Shown here piece by piece: positions 52,877 through 61,386 of a DNA stretch of 64,000 nucleotides (positions are counted from its first letter, which is position 1; every line of letters starts with the position of its first letter). The translations under genes and the position numbers were made by a program. The notes beneath the pieces were generated by a model. The model did not search any database. It was not told the DNA's origin and worked only from the letters and a program-made list of their open reading frames with translations. Source of the DNA: Paucidesulfovibrio sp036541255 (GTDB lineage Bacteria > Desulfobacterota > Desulfovibrionia > Desulfovibrionales > Desulfovibrionaceae); assembly GCA_036541255.1 (NCBI GenBank), contig JAZHDD010000022.1:18812-82811 (forward strand), written 5' to 3'.

Positions 52877-53530
52877 ATGTCCGAAGATCTGAAAGGCGCG
52901 ATTCTTCAGCGTGACAAAAAAACGTATGCCATTGTGCCTCGAACTCCGGCCGGGCTGATGACCCCGGAGTATCTCGAGGCCATCGCTGGCGTGGCGCGTA
53001 AATTCTCCATCCCCATTCTCAAGATCACCTCGGGCCAGCGTATGGCGCTTGTGGGCATTGAAAAGGACAAGCTCGATGCGGTCTGGGCTGAATTGTCCAT
53101 GGAGGTGGGGGAAGCAACCGGGCTCTGTGTGCATTACGTGCAAGCCTGCCCAGGAACGGCTGTATGCCGTCTGGGGCAGCGGGACTCCCTGGGCCTGGGC
53201 CTGGAACTGGAAAAGCTCTATGTGGGCCGGGAGTTGCCTGCAAAGGTCAAAATGGGCGTGTCTGGTTGCCCCATGTGCTGCGGTGAATCCTGGGTACGTG
53301 ACCTTGGCTTTATCGGCAAGAAGAATGGTTGGAGCGTCACGGTGGGAGGCTCGTCTGCCGGACGGCCGCGCATCGGCGACCTGCTGGCGGAAGAGTTGAC
53401 AAGGGAACAGGCCGTTAATCTGGCCGGGCGATTCCTGGACTATTATGCCGAGCATGGCCCCAAACGGCATCGCACCTCAATGTTTATCGAAAAACAAGGG
53501 ATTGACGCCGTGCGCGCGGCCTTGTTGTAA
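52877..53530 (+). CDS. Small siroheme sulfite reductase, assimilatory type of Desulfovibrio
   Basis: 217 residues, matching the low-molecular-weight sulfite reductase of Desulfovibrio vulgaris, which carries one siroheme and one [4Fe-4S] cluster. Cys91-X5-Cys97 (QACPGTAVCRLG) and Cys131-X3-Cys135 (VSGCPMCCGES) give the complete cluster pattern; NIR_SIR ferredoxin-like half at residues 15-80. It reduces sulfite (and in vitro nitrite) by six electrons. The physiological role is debated; here it may act on nitrite or NO-related products given its neighbours. ATG 52877 has GGAGGG (52867-52872). Confidence 0.88.
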   Translation: MSEDLKGAILQRDKKTYAIVPRTPAGLMTPEYLEAIAGVARKFSIPILKITSGQRMALVGIEKDKLDAVWAELSMEVGEATGLCVHYVQACPGTAVCRLGQRDSLGLGLELEKLYVGRELPAKVKMGVSGCPMCCGESWVRDLGFIGKKNGWSVTVGGSSAGRPRIGDLLAEELTREQAVNLAGRFLDYYAEHGPKRHRTSMFIEKQGIDAVRAALL

Positions 53531-53551
53531 GTTCGTCGGCCCTCTTGTTGC

Positions 53552-53588
53552 CGAGAAAAGGCCCCGCTCATGGCGAGGCCTTTTCTCG
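53552..53588. terminator. Bidirectional terminator between sulfite reductase and haoA
   Basis: 12-bp perfect arms CGAGAAAAGGCC / GGCCTTTTCTCG (53552-53563 and 53577-53588), with three further inner pairs and loop TCATG. It separates two convergent genes. Confidence 0.85.
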
Positions 53589-53605
53589 TATCAGATTTGA
53601 CAAGG

Positions 53606-55000
53606 TTACTGCTTTTTGCCGAAGATCTGTTCGGGCTTGGTGGTGTCTCCACCGGAACCGGGGTACGGGTCGGCCTTGTGCGCTGGCTTGCCGCCTTCCA
53701 GCAACTGCATGGCCATTTCCATGAAGTTGTTGTAGCGGTGTTTGCACTCGTAAAAACCGTGCCACCAGGCATAGTCCGGAGCCATCATGGCCGTTCCCAT
53801 GCGGGCGCGGCGTCCTTCGTGGTGCCAAAGCTCGTAATACTGCACTTCAAGCTCTTCGTCGAAGAATCTGGTCTTGTCCAGAAGCGTGGATTTGTAGAGC
53901 TTGTCCAGCATGGCCTTGGCAGGCTTGAAGTAGATTTCATTGTAGTTTTCCACGGCCTGATCCGTCTTGGCATAATGGCTTTCGGTCCAGGTCTTGGAGT
54001 GACACTGGTTGCAGACATCCTGCATCTTGGCCCGTTCCTTCTGCCAGTCGTTTTTGGCCGGGAAGGCTGCGAAGTCTTGCGGGCGGATGGTCAGCGGAGC
54101 CTGGAGTTCCCAGGACAGTCGTTCGGTCACATCGTGAGAGGTCATGACCGGACCAGCTCCGGACATATGACAGGAAGCGCAGGTGGGACCGCGATAATCC
54201 ACTCCTGGCGTCCAGGAACCGGGAGCCGCGTCCCAGTTGTACTGGTCGCCGAAGGCGGTGTAGATATCCCCGTGCTTGGATTCCATGAATATCTCGATCT
54301 GCGGGTGATCCGGGCCGAGGTGGCACTGGCCGCAGGCTTCTGGCTTGCGTGCTTCCATGACCGAAAAACGATGGCGGGTGTGACAGCTTGTGCAGGAGCC
54401 CAGGCTGCCGTCAAGATTGACGCGGCCTACACCCACATTGGGCCAGGTCAGCGGATCAAGCTTGCCGTCCGGTCTCTGCTTGAGCACTGTGCCGTGGCAG
54501 GTGTAACAGCCTGATGAGCGTTCCACGGCGTTGTTCATGCCGTGGTTCAGCCAGGGGTCGATCTTCCAGATGATCTCCATGGTGTTGGCGTGCTTGGACT
54601 TGCTGTATTGCATAGCCTCGTCCGGATGGCAGCGCGAACAATCCTTGGGCGTGACCACGCCGGCCACGGGAATCTTGTATTCGCCTTTGCCCCACTTGGT
54701 GTCGGACCGTTCATATTGCTTGTAATGCTCAACGCTGATGTCCTTGTCGCCTTCCTGTGCTTGGTGGCAGTCAAGGCAGGTGACGTTGGCTGCGGCATGG
54801 CGGCTCATGGCCCAGTCGGCGAACAGGCCCGGACTTTCAGCCTTATGGCATTCAATGCAGGCCACGGCCTGGGGGGCCATGCTGCGCTCGATGCGGAACT
54901 CCTTTGGCTTGGGCATGTTTTGCTGCGCTGAGGCAACAAGAGGACAGAGCGTCAGGGCCATCAGGCAGAGCATGCATTCCCGAAAATGGCATCGTTTCAT
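53606..55000 (-). CDS. haoA: Octahaem hydroxylamine-oxidoreductase-like cytochrome c (HaoA type)
   Basis: 464 residues with a signal peptide to about residue 25 (VASA). Eight CxxCH haem motifs begin at Cys48, 75, 121, 165, 203, 223, 274 and 330; all have histidine, none CxxCK. This excludes NrfA (five haems, usually one CxxCK) and fits the HAO family. In Epsilonproteobacteria a similar HaoA with a NrfH-like HaoC is thought to reduce nitrite or hydroxylamine to ammonium. Reading from the residues alone, the direction of the reaction is inferred. AGGAGGAAGG precedes the ATG at 55000. It follows haoC by 37 nt. Confidence 0.85.
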   Translation of the reverse strand: MKRCHFRECMLCLMALTLCPLVASAQQNMPKPKEFRIERSMAPQAVACIECHKAESPGLFADWAMSRHAAANVTCLDCHQAQEGDKDISVEHYKQYERSDTKWGKGEYKIPVAGVVTPKDCSRCHPDEAMQYSKSKHANTMEIIWKIDPWLNHGMNNAVERSSGCYTCHGTVLKQRPDGKLDPLTWPNVGVGRVNLDGSLGSCTSCHTRHRFSVMEARKPEACGQCHLGPDHPQIEIFMESKHGDIYTAFGDQYNWDAAPGSWTPGVDYRGPTCASCHMSGAGPVMTSHDVTERLSWELQAPLTIRPQDFAAFPAKNDWQKERAKMQDVCNQCHSKTWTESHYAKTDQAVENYNEIYFKPAKAMLDKLYKSTLLDKTRFFDEELEVQYYELWHHEGRRARMGTAMMAPDYAWWHGFYECKHRYNNFMEMAMQLLEGGKPAHKADPYPGSGGDTTKPEQIFGKKQ

Positions 55001-55037
55001 TTTTCCCTTCCTCCTCTCGCTACGGTGAAGAACCGAA

Positions 55038-55628
55038 TCATTTGTTGGGATCGAAACGCACCAGGGACTGCATTCCCGTGGCGCGGTAAGGCTGTTGGTG
55101 TTGCTTGAATGCGTAGTAGGGCCGGTCCACGTGGACAAGGTTGCGGTGGCAGTCGGTGCACTGCTTTTCATATCCGGGCCGGGGGTACAGGACTGTCCTG
55201 TGGGCCAGCATGGCCCCGCGTTGGTCGGGCATGGACAGGAGGTTGCGGTGGCACTTCAGGCATTGGTCGCTTTTGATGCTCGCGTAGGCGTTTTCGCGTT
55301 GTTCCTTGCGGTCGTATTCATCTCCTCCGGTCATGAGGTGTACGCCGATGTCCTTGAGGCCATGCCACGTCTTGGTGAAGAAGAAATCCACAGTGTCGTG
55401 CGGCGCAGGCAGGTGGCAGTCCATGCAGTCCGCAACCAACCCTTGCGGATTATTGACGTGGGTTGACGTCTTCCAAGCCTGATAGGCCGGTTCAATTTCA
55501 TGGCAGCTGGAACAGAACTCCGGAGTGGAAGTGCGGACCATGGTATAATAGGTCATGCTGAACACAGGGAAGGCGATCAGGACGCCGAATACTGTCCAGA
55601 GCAAGGGGGTAAGGTATTTCCTTTTCAT
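55038..55628 (-). CDS. haoC: NapC/NrfH-type tetrahaem quinol dehydrogenase (HaoC)
   Basis: 196 residues. One N-terminal membrane anchor (about residues 7-27) then four CxxCH motifs at Cys39, 68, 123 and 157. It would take electrons from menaquinol and pass them to the octahaem partner at the outer face of the membrane. The first motif reads CSSCHEIEP, where NrfH has CxxCHxM with Met as haem ligand: here that residue is Ile45. It heads haoC-haoA, 71-84 nt downstream of a perfect regulator site. Confidence 0.88.
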   Translation of the reverse strand: MKRKYLTPLLWTVFGVLIAFPVFSMTYYTMVRTSTPEFCSSCHEIEPAYQAWKTSTHVNNPQGLVADCMDCHLPAPHDTVDFFFTKTWHGLKDIGVHLMTGGDEYDRKEQRENAYASIKSDQCLKCHRNLLSMPDQRGAMLAHRTVLYPRPGYEKQCTDCHRNLVHVDRPYYAFKQHQQPYRATGMQSLVRFDPNK

Positions 55629-55696
55629 GTCCCTCCAGCCTGTTTGGGGTTTTCTCTGTGGATTAGTGCATAGCTAGCATCTTAATGAGATTATTT

Positions 55697-55714
55697 TTTT
55701 GACTTATGTCAAAA
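55697..55714. promoter_or_regulatory. HcpR/FNR-type site 3, perfect palindrome
   Basis: TTTTGAC (55697-55703), TTAT, GTCAAAA (55708-55714), core TTGAC-N4-GTCAA at 55699-55712. It lies upstream of haoC on the minus strand and 97 nt before trkA on the plus strand; the haoC promoter is the likelier target. Confidence 0.75.
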
Positions 55715-55810
55715 GAGGCGTGTTTTCAGGACGAGCGCTTGTGTTGCATCGGCGGGGAAAGGCGGTTACAAAGCACGTCGCAGCCCCATTGGGTCTTAAG
55801 GGAGGATGTG

Positions 55811-57175
55811 TTGCGTATTATCATCATCGGAGCAGGCGAGGTCGGTTTTCATATTGCCGGTCGTCTTGCCCTTGAAAATAAAGAAGTCGTCGTCATAGAC
55901 AAAAATGCCGTGGCCTTGAAAAAGGTTTCGGAGGCCACTGACGTACAGACTTTTGAAGGTTCCGGCTGCAGTCCGCGCGTCCTGGAAGAGGCGGGCGTGG
56001 CCGGAGCGGATATCGTGCTCGCAGTTACAGATTCTGATGAGATCAATATCTTAGCCTGCGTCTATGCCAGTAAGCTGGCCGGAAAGGCCACACTCCTGGC
56101 CCGTGTTCGCGACGAGGATTACACCGAATATAAAGGGCTGATTACAGAGAGCGCGCCCGGTATCAGCCGTCTCATCAATCCGGATCAGGAAGTGGTGGAC
56201 GCTATTCTCCGGCTCATGAGCGTGCCCGGCGCGGTCGAGATCAATGAATTCGCCGGCGGCAAGATCCGGCTCATCGGCGTGCGTCTGCCCGAGAACAGTC
56301 CCATCATCGGTAAACGTCTGGCTGGCCTGCGGGAAGTGACTGGTAATGTGGGCGTGGTCATAGCGGCCCTGGTCCGCAACGACAAGCTGATCATCCCCGG
56401 CGGCGAAGACATCATTGAAAAGACCGACATAGTTTACTTCGCTTGCGATATCAAAGACCAGGACGATATTCTGGACCTTTTTGCCCTGCGTTCCGAACCC
56501 ATCAAAAGTGTGTTCATCGTCGGAGGCGGCAATATTGGGTTCAAGTTGGCGAAGTCGCTTGATAACAAGTTTTACCATACGCGCATGCTGGACAAGGATC
56601 CGGCCCGATGTGGCTATCTTTCCGAACACCTCAACCGACCCATCGTGCTTCAGGGCGACGGCCGGGATCAGGAATTGCTGCGGGAAGAAAACGTGGGTGA
56701 TCTGGACATGGTCATTTCAGTGACCGGCAATGAAGAAACTAATATTTTGGCCTGCCTTCTGGCCAAGAAAATGGGTGCCCGGCAAACCATCACCCGGATC
56801 AACAACTTCGCCTACATGCCTTTGATTCAGCCTATCGGGATCGATCACTTGGTTTGTCCCCGACTTTCGGCTATCAACTCCATCCTGCATTTTATCCGGC
56901 GCGGTCAGGTCATTTCAACGGCTTCCATCAAAGGTGAGGATGCCGAGGCTCTGGAAGCCATTGCCCAGGAGAATTCTTCGGTCGTGGGCAAGCCCATCAT
57001 GGACCTGAAATTCCCCAAAGGCGCACTGATTCTGTGTTTCCAGCGGGGCGACGAAGTGGTTATCCCACGCGGTGATACGATCATCCAGCCCAACGACAGG
57101 ATCGTGATTCTCTCGACCCGGGCCAATATTTCCAAGGTGGAGCAGGCATTGGACGTGACCATGGAGTTCTTTTAG
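55811..57175 (+). CDS. trkA: Trk potassium uptake regulatory subunit TrkA
   Basis: 454 residues. Two RCK halves, each with a Rossmann NAD-binding start: RIIIIGAGEVGFHIAGRL and VFIVGGGNIGFKLAKSL (about residue 234), each followed by a TrkA-C domain. It gates the TrkH channel in response to nucleotides. The start is set at TTG 55811, because GGAGG ends at 55805 and family members begin with M(K/R)III-GAG; a GTG at 55808 is also possible. The longer frame from 55706 has no homology. trkH follows with no gap. Confidence 0.92.
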   Translation: MRIIIIGAGEVGFHIAGRLALENKEVVVIDKNAVALKKVSEATDVQTFEGSGCSPRVLEEAGVAGADIVLAVTDSDEINILACVYASKLAGKATLLARVRDEDYTEYKGLITESAPGISRLINPDQEVVDAILRLMSVPGAVEINEFAGGKIRLIGVRLPENSPIIGKRLAGLREVTGNVGVVIAALVRNDKLIIPGGEDIIEKTDIVYFACDIKDQDDILDLFALRSEPIKSVFIVGGGNIGFKLAKSLDNKFYHTRMLDKDPARCGYLSEHLNRPIVLQGDGRDQELLREENVGDLDMVISVTGNEETNILACLLAKKMGARQTITRINNFAYMPLIQPIGIDHLVCPRLSAINSILHFIRRGQVISTASIKGEDAEALEAIAQENSSVVGKPIMDLKFPKGALILCFQRGDEVVIPRGDTIIQPNDRIVILSTRANISKVEQALDVTMEFF

Positions 57176-58630
57176 GTGCGGCTCAAATACGTTCTGCATG
57201 TCATCGGCGCGTTGGTTTTTTGCGTCGGCTTGACCATGGCCTGGCCCTTGGCGTTTTCCCTCTACTATCGAGACTCCGGCGTGTTCCCGCTGTTGTTTTC
57301 GATGATTGTGACCGTAAGCGTCGGCTTGGCCGTCTTTCTGTTCTTTCGCGATCGCAACGCGGAACGTGGTATGAGCCACCGCGAAGGCATGGCCATCGTC
57401 GGCATCGGTTGGTTTGCCGCAGGCATATTCGGTGCGTTGCCGTTTTGGTTTTCCGGCATTTTTGAATTTTCGGTGGTGGACTGCGTTTTTGAATCGTTGT
57501 CTGGATTCACCACCACAGGGTCAAGCGTGCTTGTGGACATTGAAGGCGTGCCCAAGGGTATTCTTTTTTGGCGCAGCCTGACGCACTGGCTCGGAGGCAT
57601 GGGCATCATCGTGCTTTCCCTGGCCATTCTGCCCTTCCTGGGCGTGGGCGGCATGCAGCTTTACAAGGCCGAGGTGCCCGGCCCGGTTCCGGACAAACTC
57701 AAGCCGCGTATCAAGGATACGGCGATACTGCTCTGGCAGGTCTATCTGTTGTTTTCCGCAGTGGAGACAGTGCTGTTGATGCTCGGCGGCATGGATCTTT
57801 TCGACGCACTTTGCCACACCTTCGGCACCATGGCCACGGGCGGATTCTCCACCCGCAACGCCTCGGTAAAAGCCTTTGATTCGGCCTACATCGATTGGGT
57901 CATCACAGTGTTCATGCTCATTGCGGGCATAAATTTCTCCTTGCATTTCCTGGCGCTCAAGGGGCGTATCCGCGACGTGATCAAGGATTCGGAGATGCGC
58001 TTTTTTTTGGGCATGTTCCTGCTTTTTACGATCATCATCACCATAAGCGTTTACCATGAGGACTTCGGCGACATGGAGGCCTCGGTACGCTATTCCGCGT
58101 TCCAGGTGGCCTCGATCCTGACCACTACCGGCTATGCCACTGCGGATTATGAGCTTTGGCCCTCGCTTTGTCAGGCATTGCTGCTCTTTTGCATGTTCGT
58201 GGGCGGTTGTGCCGGATCCACGGGCGGCGGCATGAAGGTCATGCGCATTCAATTGTTGATCAAGCATTCCTATAAGGAATTGATCCAGCTGATTCATCCA
58301 CGTAGTGTGAAACAGGTCAAGGTCAGCGGGAAAGCCATTCCCTCGGGCGTGCTGTCCGGTGTCTGGGCTTTTTTTGTGCTCTGGCTCATGCTTTTTGTGC
58401 TTTCCGCTTTTGTGATCGCCGGAACAGGAGTGGATCTTGTGAGCAGTTTTTCAGCAGCTCTGGCCTGCATTGGTAATATTGGACCGGGTGTGGGCGTGGT
58501 CGGTCCGACTGATAACTATGCCACGCTGCCGGATTTGGCCAAATGGGTGCTGGTGCTCTGCATGCTGCTTGGTCGTCTGGAAATCTATACCATCGTGATT
58601 CTGTTCGTGCCCGAGTTCTGGCGCAAGTAG
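57176..58630 (+). CDS. trkH: Potassium uptake transmembrane protein TrkH
   Basis: 484 residues with about ten to twelve membrane segments. Four selectivity loops are recognisable: ESLSGFTTTGSSV, CHTFGTMATGGFS, ILTTTGYAT and ACIGNIGPG, the K+ filter-like repeats of Trk/Ktr channels. GTG start immediately after the trkA stop (TAG GTG). Terminated by a symmetric hairpin shared with nadB. Confidence 0.95.
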   Translation: MRLKYVLHVIGALVFCVGLTMAWPLAFSLYYRDSGVFPLLFSMIVTVSVGLAVFLFFRDRNAERGMSHREGMAIVGIGWFAAGIFGALPFWFSGIFEFSVVDCVFESLSGFTTTGSSVLVDIEGVPKGILFWRSLTHWLGGMGIIVLSLAILPFLGVGGMQLYKAEVPGPVPDKLKPRIKDTAILLWQVYLLFSAVETVLLMLGGMDLFDALCHTFGTMATGGFSTRNASVKAFDSAYIDWVITVFMLIAGINFSLHFLALKGRIRDVIKDSEMRFFLGMFLLFTIIITISVYHEDFGDMEASVRYSAFQVASILTTTGYATADYELWPSLCQALLLFCMFVGGCAGSTGGGMKVMRIQLLIKHSYKELIQLIHPRSVKQVKVSGKAIPSGVLSGVWAFFVLWLMLFVLSAFVIAGTGVDLVSSFSAALACIGNIGPGVGVVGPTDNYATLPDLAKWVLVLCMLLGRLEIYTIVILFVPEFWRK

Positions 58631-58660
58631 TGCTTGCGTTTTCTGGAACGTTGTTCCAAA

Positions 58661-58701
58661 AAAAAACAGCGCCTTGCGAAACCGCAAGGCGCTGTTTTTT
58701 T
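58661..58701. terminator. Bidirectional terminator between trkH and nadB
   Basis: 18-bp perfect stem (58661-58678 and 58683-58700), loop AAAC; the outer part is A-run against T-run. Confidence 0.9.
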
Positions 58702-58726
58702 GGGGCAGGTTATGAAACTTCGCGGG

Positions 58727-60319
58727 TCAATCCACGCGGAAATGGCAGCCCTGGCTTTCGCGGTTGCGTAGAGCCGCGCCTGTGATGCAATAGGCGGCTT
58801 GGCAGCCATGGAAAAGGTCAATGATGGGCTTGCTCAAGGGGGTTTGGCGATAAAAATCGTGCAGGTTTTTGGAAAGCATGCGTAGGTCCGTGAAGGCTCT
58901 GTTCAAACGGGACGAGTTGCGGGAAATACCCACGTAGTTCCACATGGTGTGGCGAATGGTGGCCCAGTCCTGGGCAATGAGCGCCGGGTCTTCGTTCTGG
59001 ATGTTGCCTGGGCATTCCCAGTCGGGGATGGAGTCCATGAGTTTGCGGGAGAGGTGGGAGCTGCGATTTATGCGTGCAGCGATGTCGCGGCCCGCACTGT
59101 GTCCCCAGAGCATGCCTTCCAGCAGGGAGGTGGAAGCAAGGCGGTTGGCTCCGTGCACGCCCGTACAGGAGCATTCTCCGCCCGCATAGAGGCGTTCCAG
59201 GGTTGTCCTGCCTCGGTTGTCCACCAGAATGCCTCCGCAGAAGTAGTGGGCTGCAGGGACTACTGGAATGGGGTCGGAGCTCATGTCTACGCCCATCTCG
59301 GCGCAACGGGCATGGATGGTGGGGAAGCGCGCTGCCAGATCTTTTTTGACGTGGTTGGCCGCATCCAGGAATACGCAGTCTTCTCCTGATTGGAGCATCT
59401 CCTCCATAATGGCCCGTGTGACGATGTCGCGCGGGGCAAGGTCGGCCCGGGAATCGTAGCGGGGCATGAAGGCTTCGCCCTTGGAGTTGATCAATTTGGC
59501 GCCTTCGCCGCGCACTGCTTCCGAGATCAGGAAACGGCGGTCTTTGCGTTTTGAGCGCGCAAACAGGGCTGTGGGGTGAAACTGGATGTATTCGGCGTTG
59601 AAGATGCGCGCACCGGCGCGGAAGGCCATGGAAAGGCCCGAGCCGATGGAGACGCGCGTGTTGGTCGTATGCAGGAATATCTGGCCTACGCCGCCCGTTG
59701 CCAGCAGGGTGTAGTCTGCAAGCACGGTCTCAACGCGGTCCAGCTCCTCGTTGTAGACATAGGCCCCGACGCAATGGTTGACGAGGCTGTACTTGTATTC
59801 CTGCGCCGTGGCATGGTGGTGCGTGGTCAGCAGGTCAACGGCGGTTCGCCTCGTCAGGGCCGTGATGTTTGGATGTTCGACAACAGCCTTGTGCAACGAT
59901 TCGATGATATTGCGTCCGGTGTGGTCTGCACAGCAGAGAATGCGCGCCACACTGTGGCCGCCCTCACGGGTCAGGTACCAGTCTCCGGGCTGTCTTTCGT
60001 CAAAATGGACGCCGTATTTTTCGATCAGGGTTTCGCGCAGGACTTCCGGGCCCTTGCGGCAAAGATAGCGGACCGAGCGGGTATAGTTACGCTTCCAGCC
60101 CGCGGTGAGGATGTCCCTTTCCAGGATTTTGGGATCGTCGCCGGGACCTGTATAGACGATGCCGCCCTGTGCCAGGCGCGTGTTGCCAGATGCCAGTTGC
60201 TGGCCCGCAGTGATGAGCATGACGCTCAGTCCCGCGTCTGCCAGAGTCAAGGCTGCCATGCTTCCGGCTATGCCGGAACCTATGACCAGCACGTTGCTTT
60301 TGAAGCGGAATCCGTTCAC
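58727..60319 (-). CDS. nadB: L-aspartate oxidase
   Basis: 530 residues. FAD-binding VLVIGSGIAGSMAALTLADAG, the active-site REGGHSVARIL, HPTALFARS, and GGECSCTGVHGANRLASTSLLE typical of the fumarate-reductase-like family. It oxidises aspartate to iminoaspartate; in an anaerobe fumarate is the probable acceptor. Third gene of nadC-nadA-nadB on the minus strand. Confidence 0.95.
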   Translation of the reverse strand: MNGFRFKSNVLVIGSGIAGSMAALTLADAGLSVMLITAGQQLASGNTRLAQGGIVYTGPGDDPKILERDILTAGWKRNYTRSVRYLCRKGPEVLRETLIEKYGVHFDERQPGDWYLTREGGHSVARILCCADHTGRNIIESLHKAVVEHPNITALTRRTAVDLLTTHHHATAQEYKYSLVNHCVGAYVYNEELDRVETVLADYTLLATGGVGQIFLHTTNTRVSIGSGLSMAFRAGARIFNAEYIQFHPTALFARSKRKDRRFLISEAVRGEGAKLINSKGEAFMPRYDSRADLAPRDIVTRAIMEEMLQSGEDCVFLDAANHVKKDLAARFPTIHARCAEMGVDMSSDPIPVVPAAHYFCGGILVDNRGRTTLERLYAGGECSCTGVHGANRLASTSLLEGMLWGHSAGRDIAARINRSSHLSRKLMDSIPDWECPGNIQNEDPALIAQDWATIRHTMWNYVGISRNSSRLNRAFTDLRMLSKNLHDFYRQTPLSKPIIDLFHGCQAAYCITGAALRNRESQGCHFRVD

Positions 60320-60361
60320 CTTATCCTCCAGGTTCTTTTCAACAGGGCTGGCGGGTCCGGC

Positions 60362-61384
60362 TCAGGCGCAGGCTTCAAGCATGCGTTCCAGAGCCAAGCG
60401 GGCCGGATTTCGAATGTCGTCCGATACGGTCACGGGCGCGGCAGTGTGCAGGCCGTCGAGCAGCCGGACCAATTTTACCGGAGTGGTCTTGAGCATGTCT
60501 TCGCAATAGCCCAATGCAAGATGGGTGATACGCTTGCGCCCTTTGTACTCCGTGGCAAGCCGGTTGACCAGACTGGCTTCGGTGCCCAGGACCAGTTCGG
60601 CTCCTTCCGGAGCTTCGGCGCAATAACGGATCAGAAAAGATGTGGAGCCGTCTGCGTCGGCTGCCTGAACAACTGCGGGCGGGCTCTCCGGATGAACGGC
60701 CACCAGGGCGCCGGGACGCGTTTTTCGTACTTCCGCCACCAGATTTGGACCATAGGCGTCGTGAATGGGACAGTGTCCCGGCCAGAGAAGCAGACGGGCC
60801 GAGTGTGCTTCGACGCGCATCGAGCCGGGAATGAGGTCGGCTTGCGTAAGATGCAGTCGTTCGGATTCGGGCAGACCGATTTTGTCCGCAGTGTTCCAGC
60901 CGAGATGGCGATCCGGTAAAAAAAGAACGGCATCGCCGCGTTCCATGGCCCAACGCAACATGGTGGAGGCATTGGCCGAGGTGCAGACAGAGCCGCCGGC
61001 AGCACCCACGACGGCCTTCACTCCGGCCGAGGAGTTGACGTAGGTGAGAGGGACGATTTTGCGATTTTTCCCTAGGGCCTCCAGCGCGGTCCGGACTTGC
61101 GCCGGTTGAGCCATGTCCGCCATGGGGCAGGTAGCGGCCTTGTCGGGCAGGTAAATGCTTTGGTCTTCACGGCGCAGGATGGCTGCGGATTCGGCCATGA
61201 AATACACGCCGCAAAAAATGATGTATTCTGCCTCAAGCGTGTCGATGCGTCGGGCAAGTTCCAGGGAGTCGCCCGTAATATCGGCCAACTCGACAATCTC
61301 GTCCATCTGATAGTGGTGCGCCAGGATGGACAGTCGGTTGCCGAGACGTTCTTTGTGGGCGCGGATCGTTTCAAGCGTATTCAC
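60362..61384 (-). CDS. nadA: Quinolinate synthase
   Basis: 340 residues. Cysteine ligands of the [4Fe-4S] cluster fall in IIFCGVYFMAES, GGSVCTSANASTML and the late GYCEDMLKT. It condenses iminoaspartate with dihydroxyacetone phosphate to quinolinate. It starts two bases after the nadC stop and is 42 nt from nadB. Confidence 0.95.
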   Translation of the reverse strand: MNTLETIRAHKERLGNRLSILAHHYQMDEIVELADITGDSLELARRIDTLEAEYIIFCGVYFMAESAAILRREDQSIYLPDKAATCPMADMAQPAQVRTALEALGKNRKIVPLTYVNSSAGVKAVVGAAGGSVCTSANASTMLRWAMERGDAVLFLPDRHLGWNTADKIGLPESERLHLTQADLIPGSMRVEAHSARLLLWPGHCPIHDAYGPNLVAEVRKTRPGALVAVHPESPPAVVQAADADGSTSFLIRYCAEAPEGAELVLGTEASLVNRLATEYKGRKRITHLALGYCEDMLKTTPVKLVRLLDGLHTAAPVTVSDDIRNPARLALERMLEACA

Positions 61385-61386
61385 TG

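Noticed and set aside
53606..55000. Calling the octahaem cytochrome NrfA
   Set aside because: NrfA has five haem motifs, typically one CxxCK; this protein has eight CxxCH.
59576..60919. Plus-strand frame of 447 codons across nadB and nadA
   Set aside because: Crosses two real genes in antisense; no known motif.
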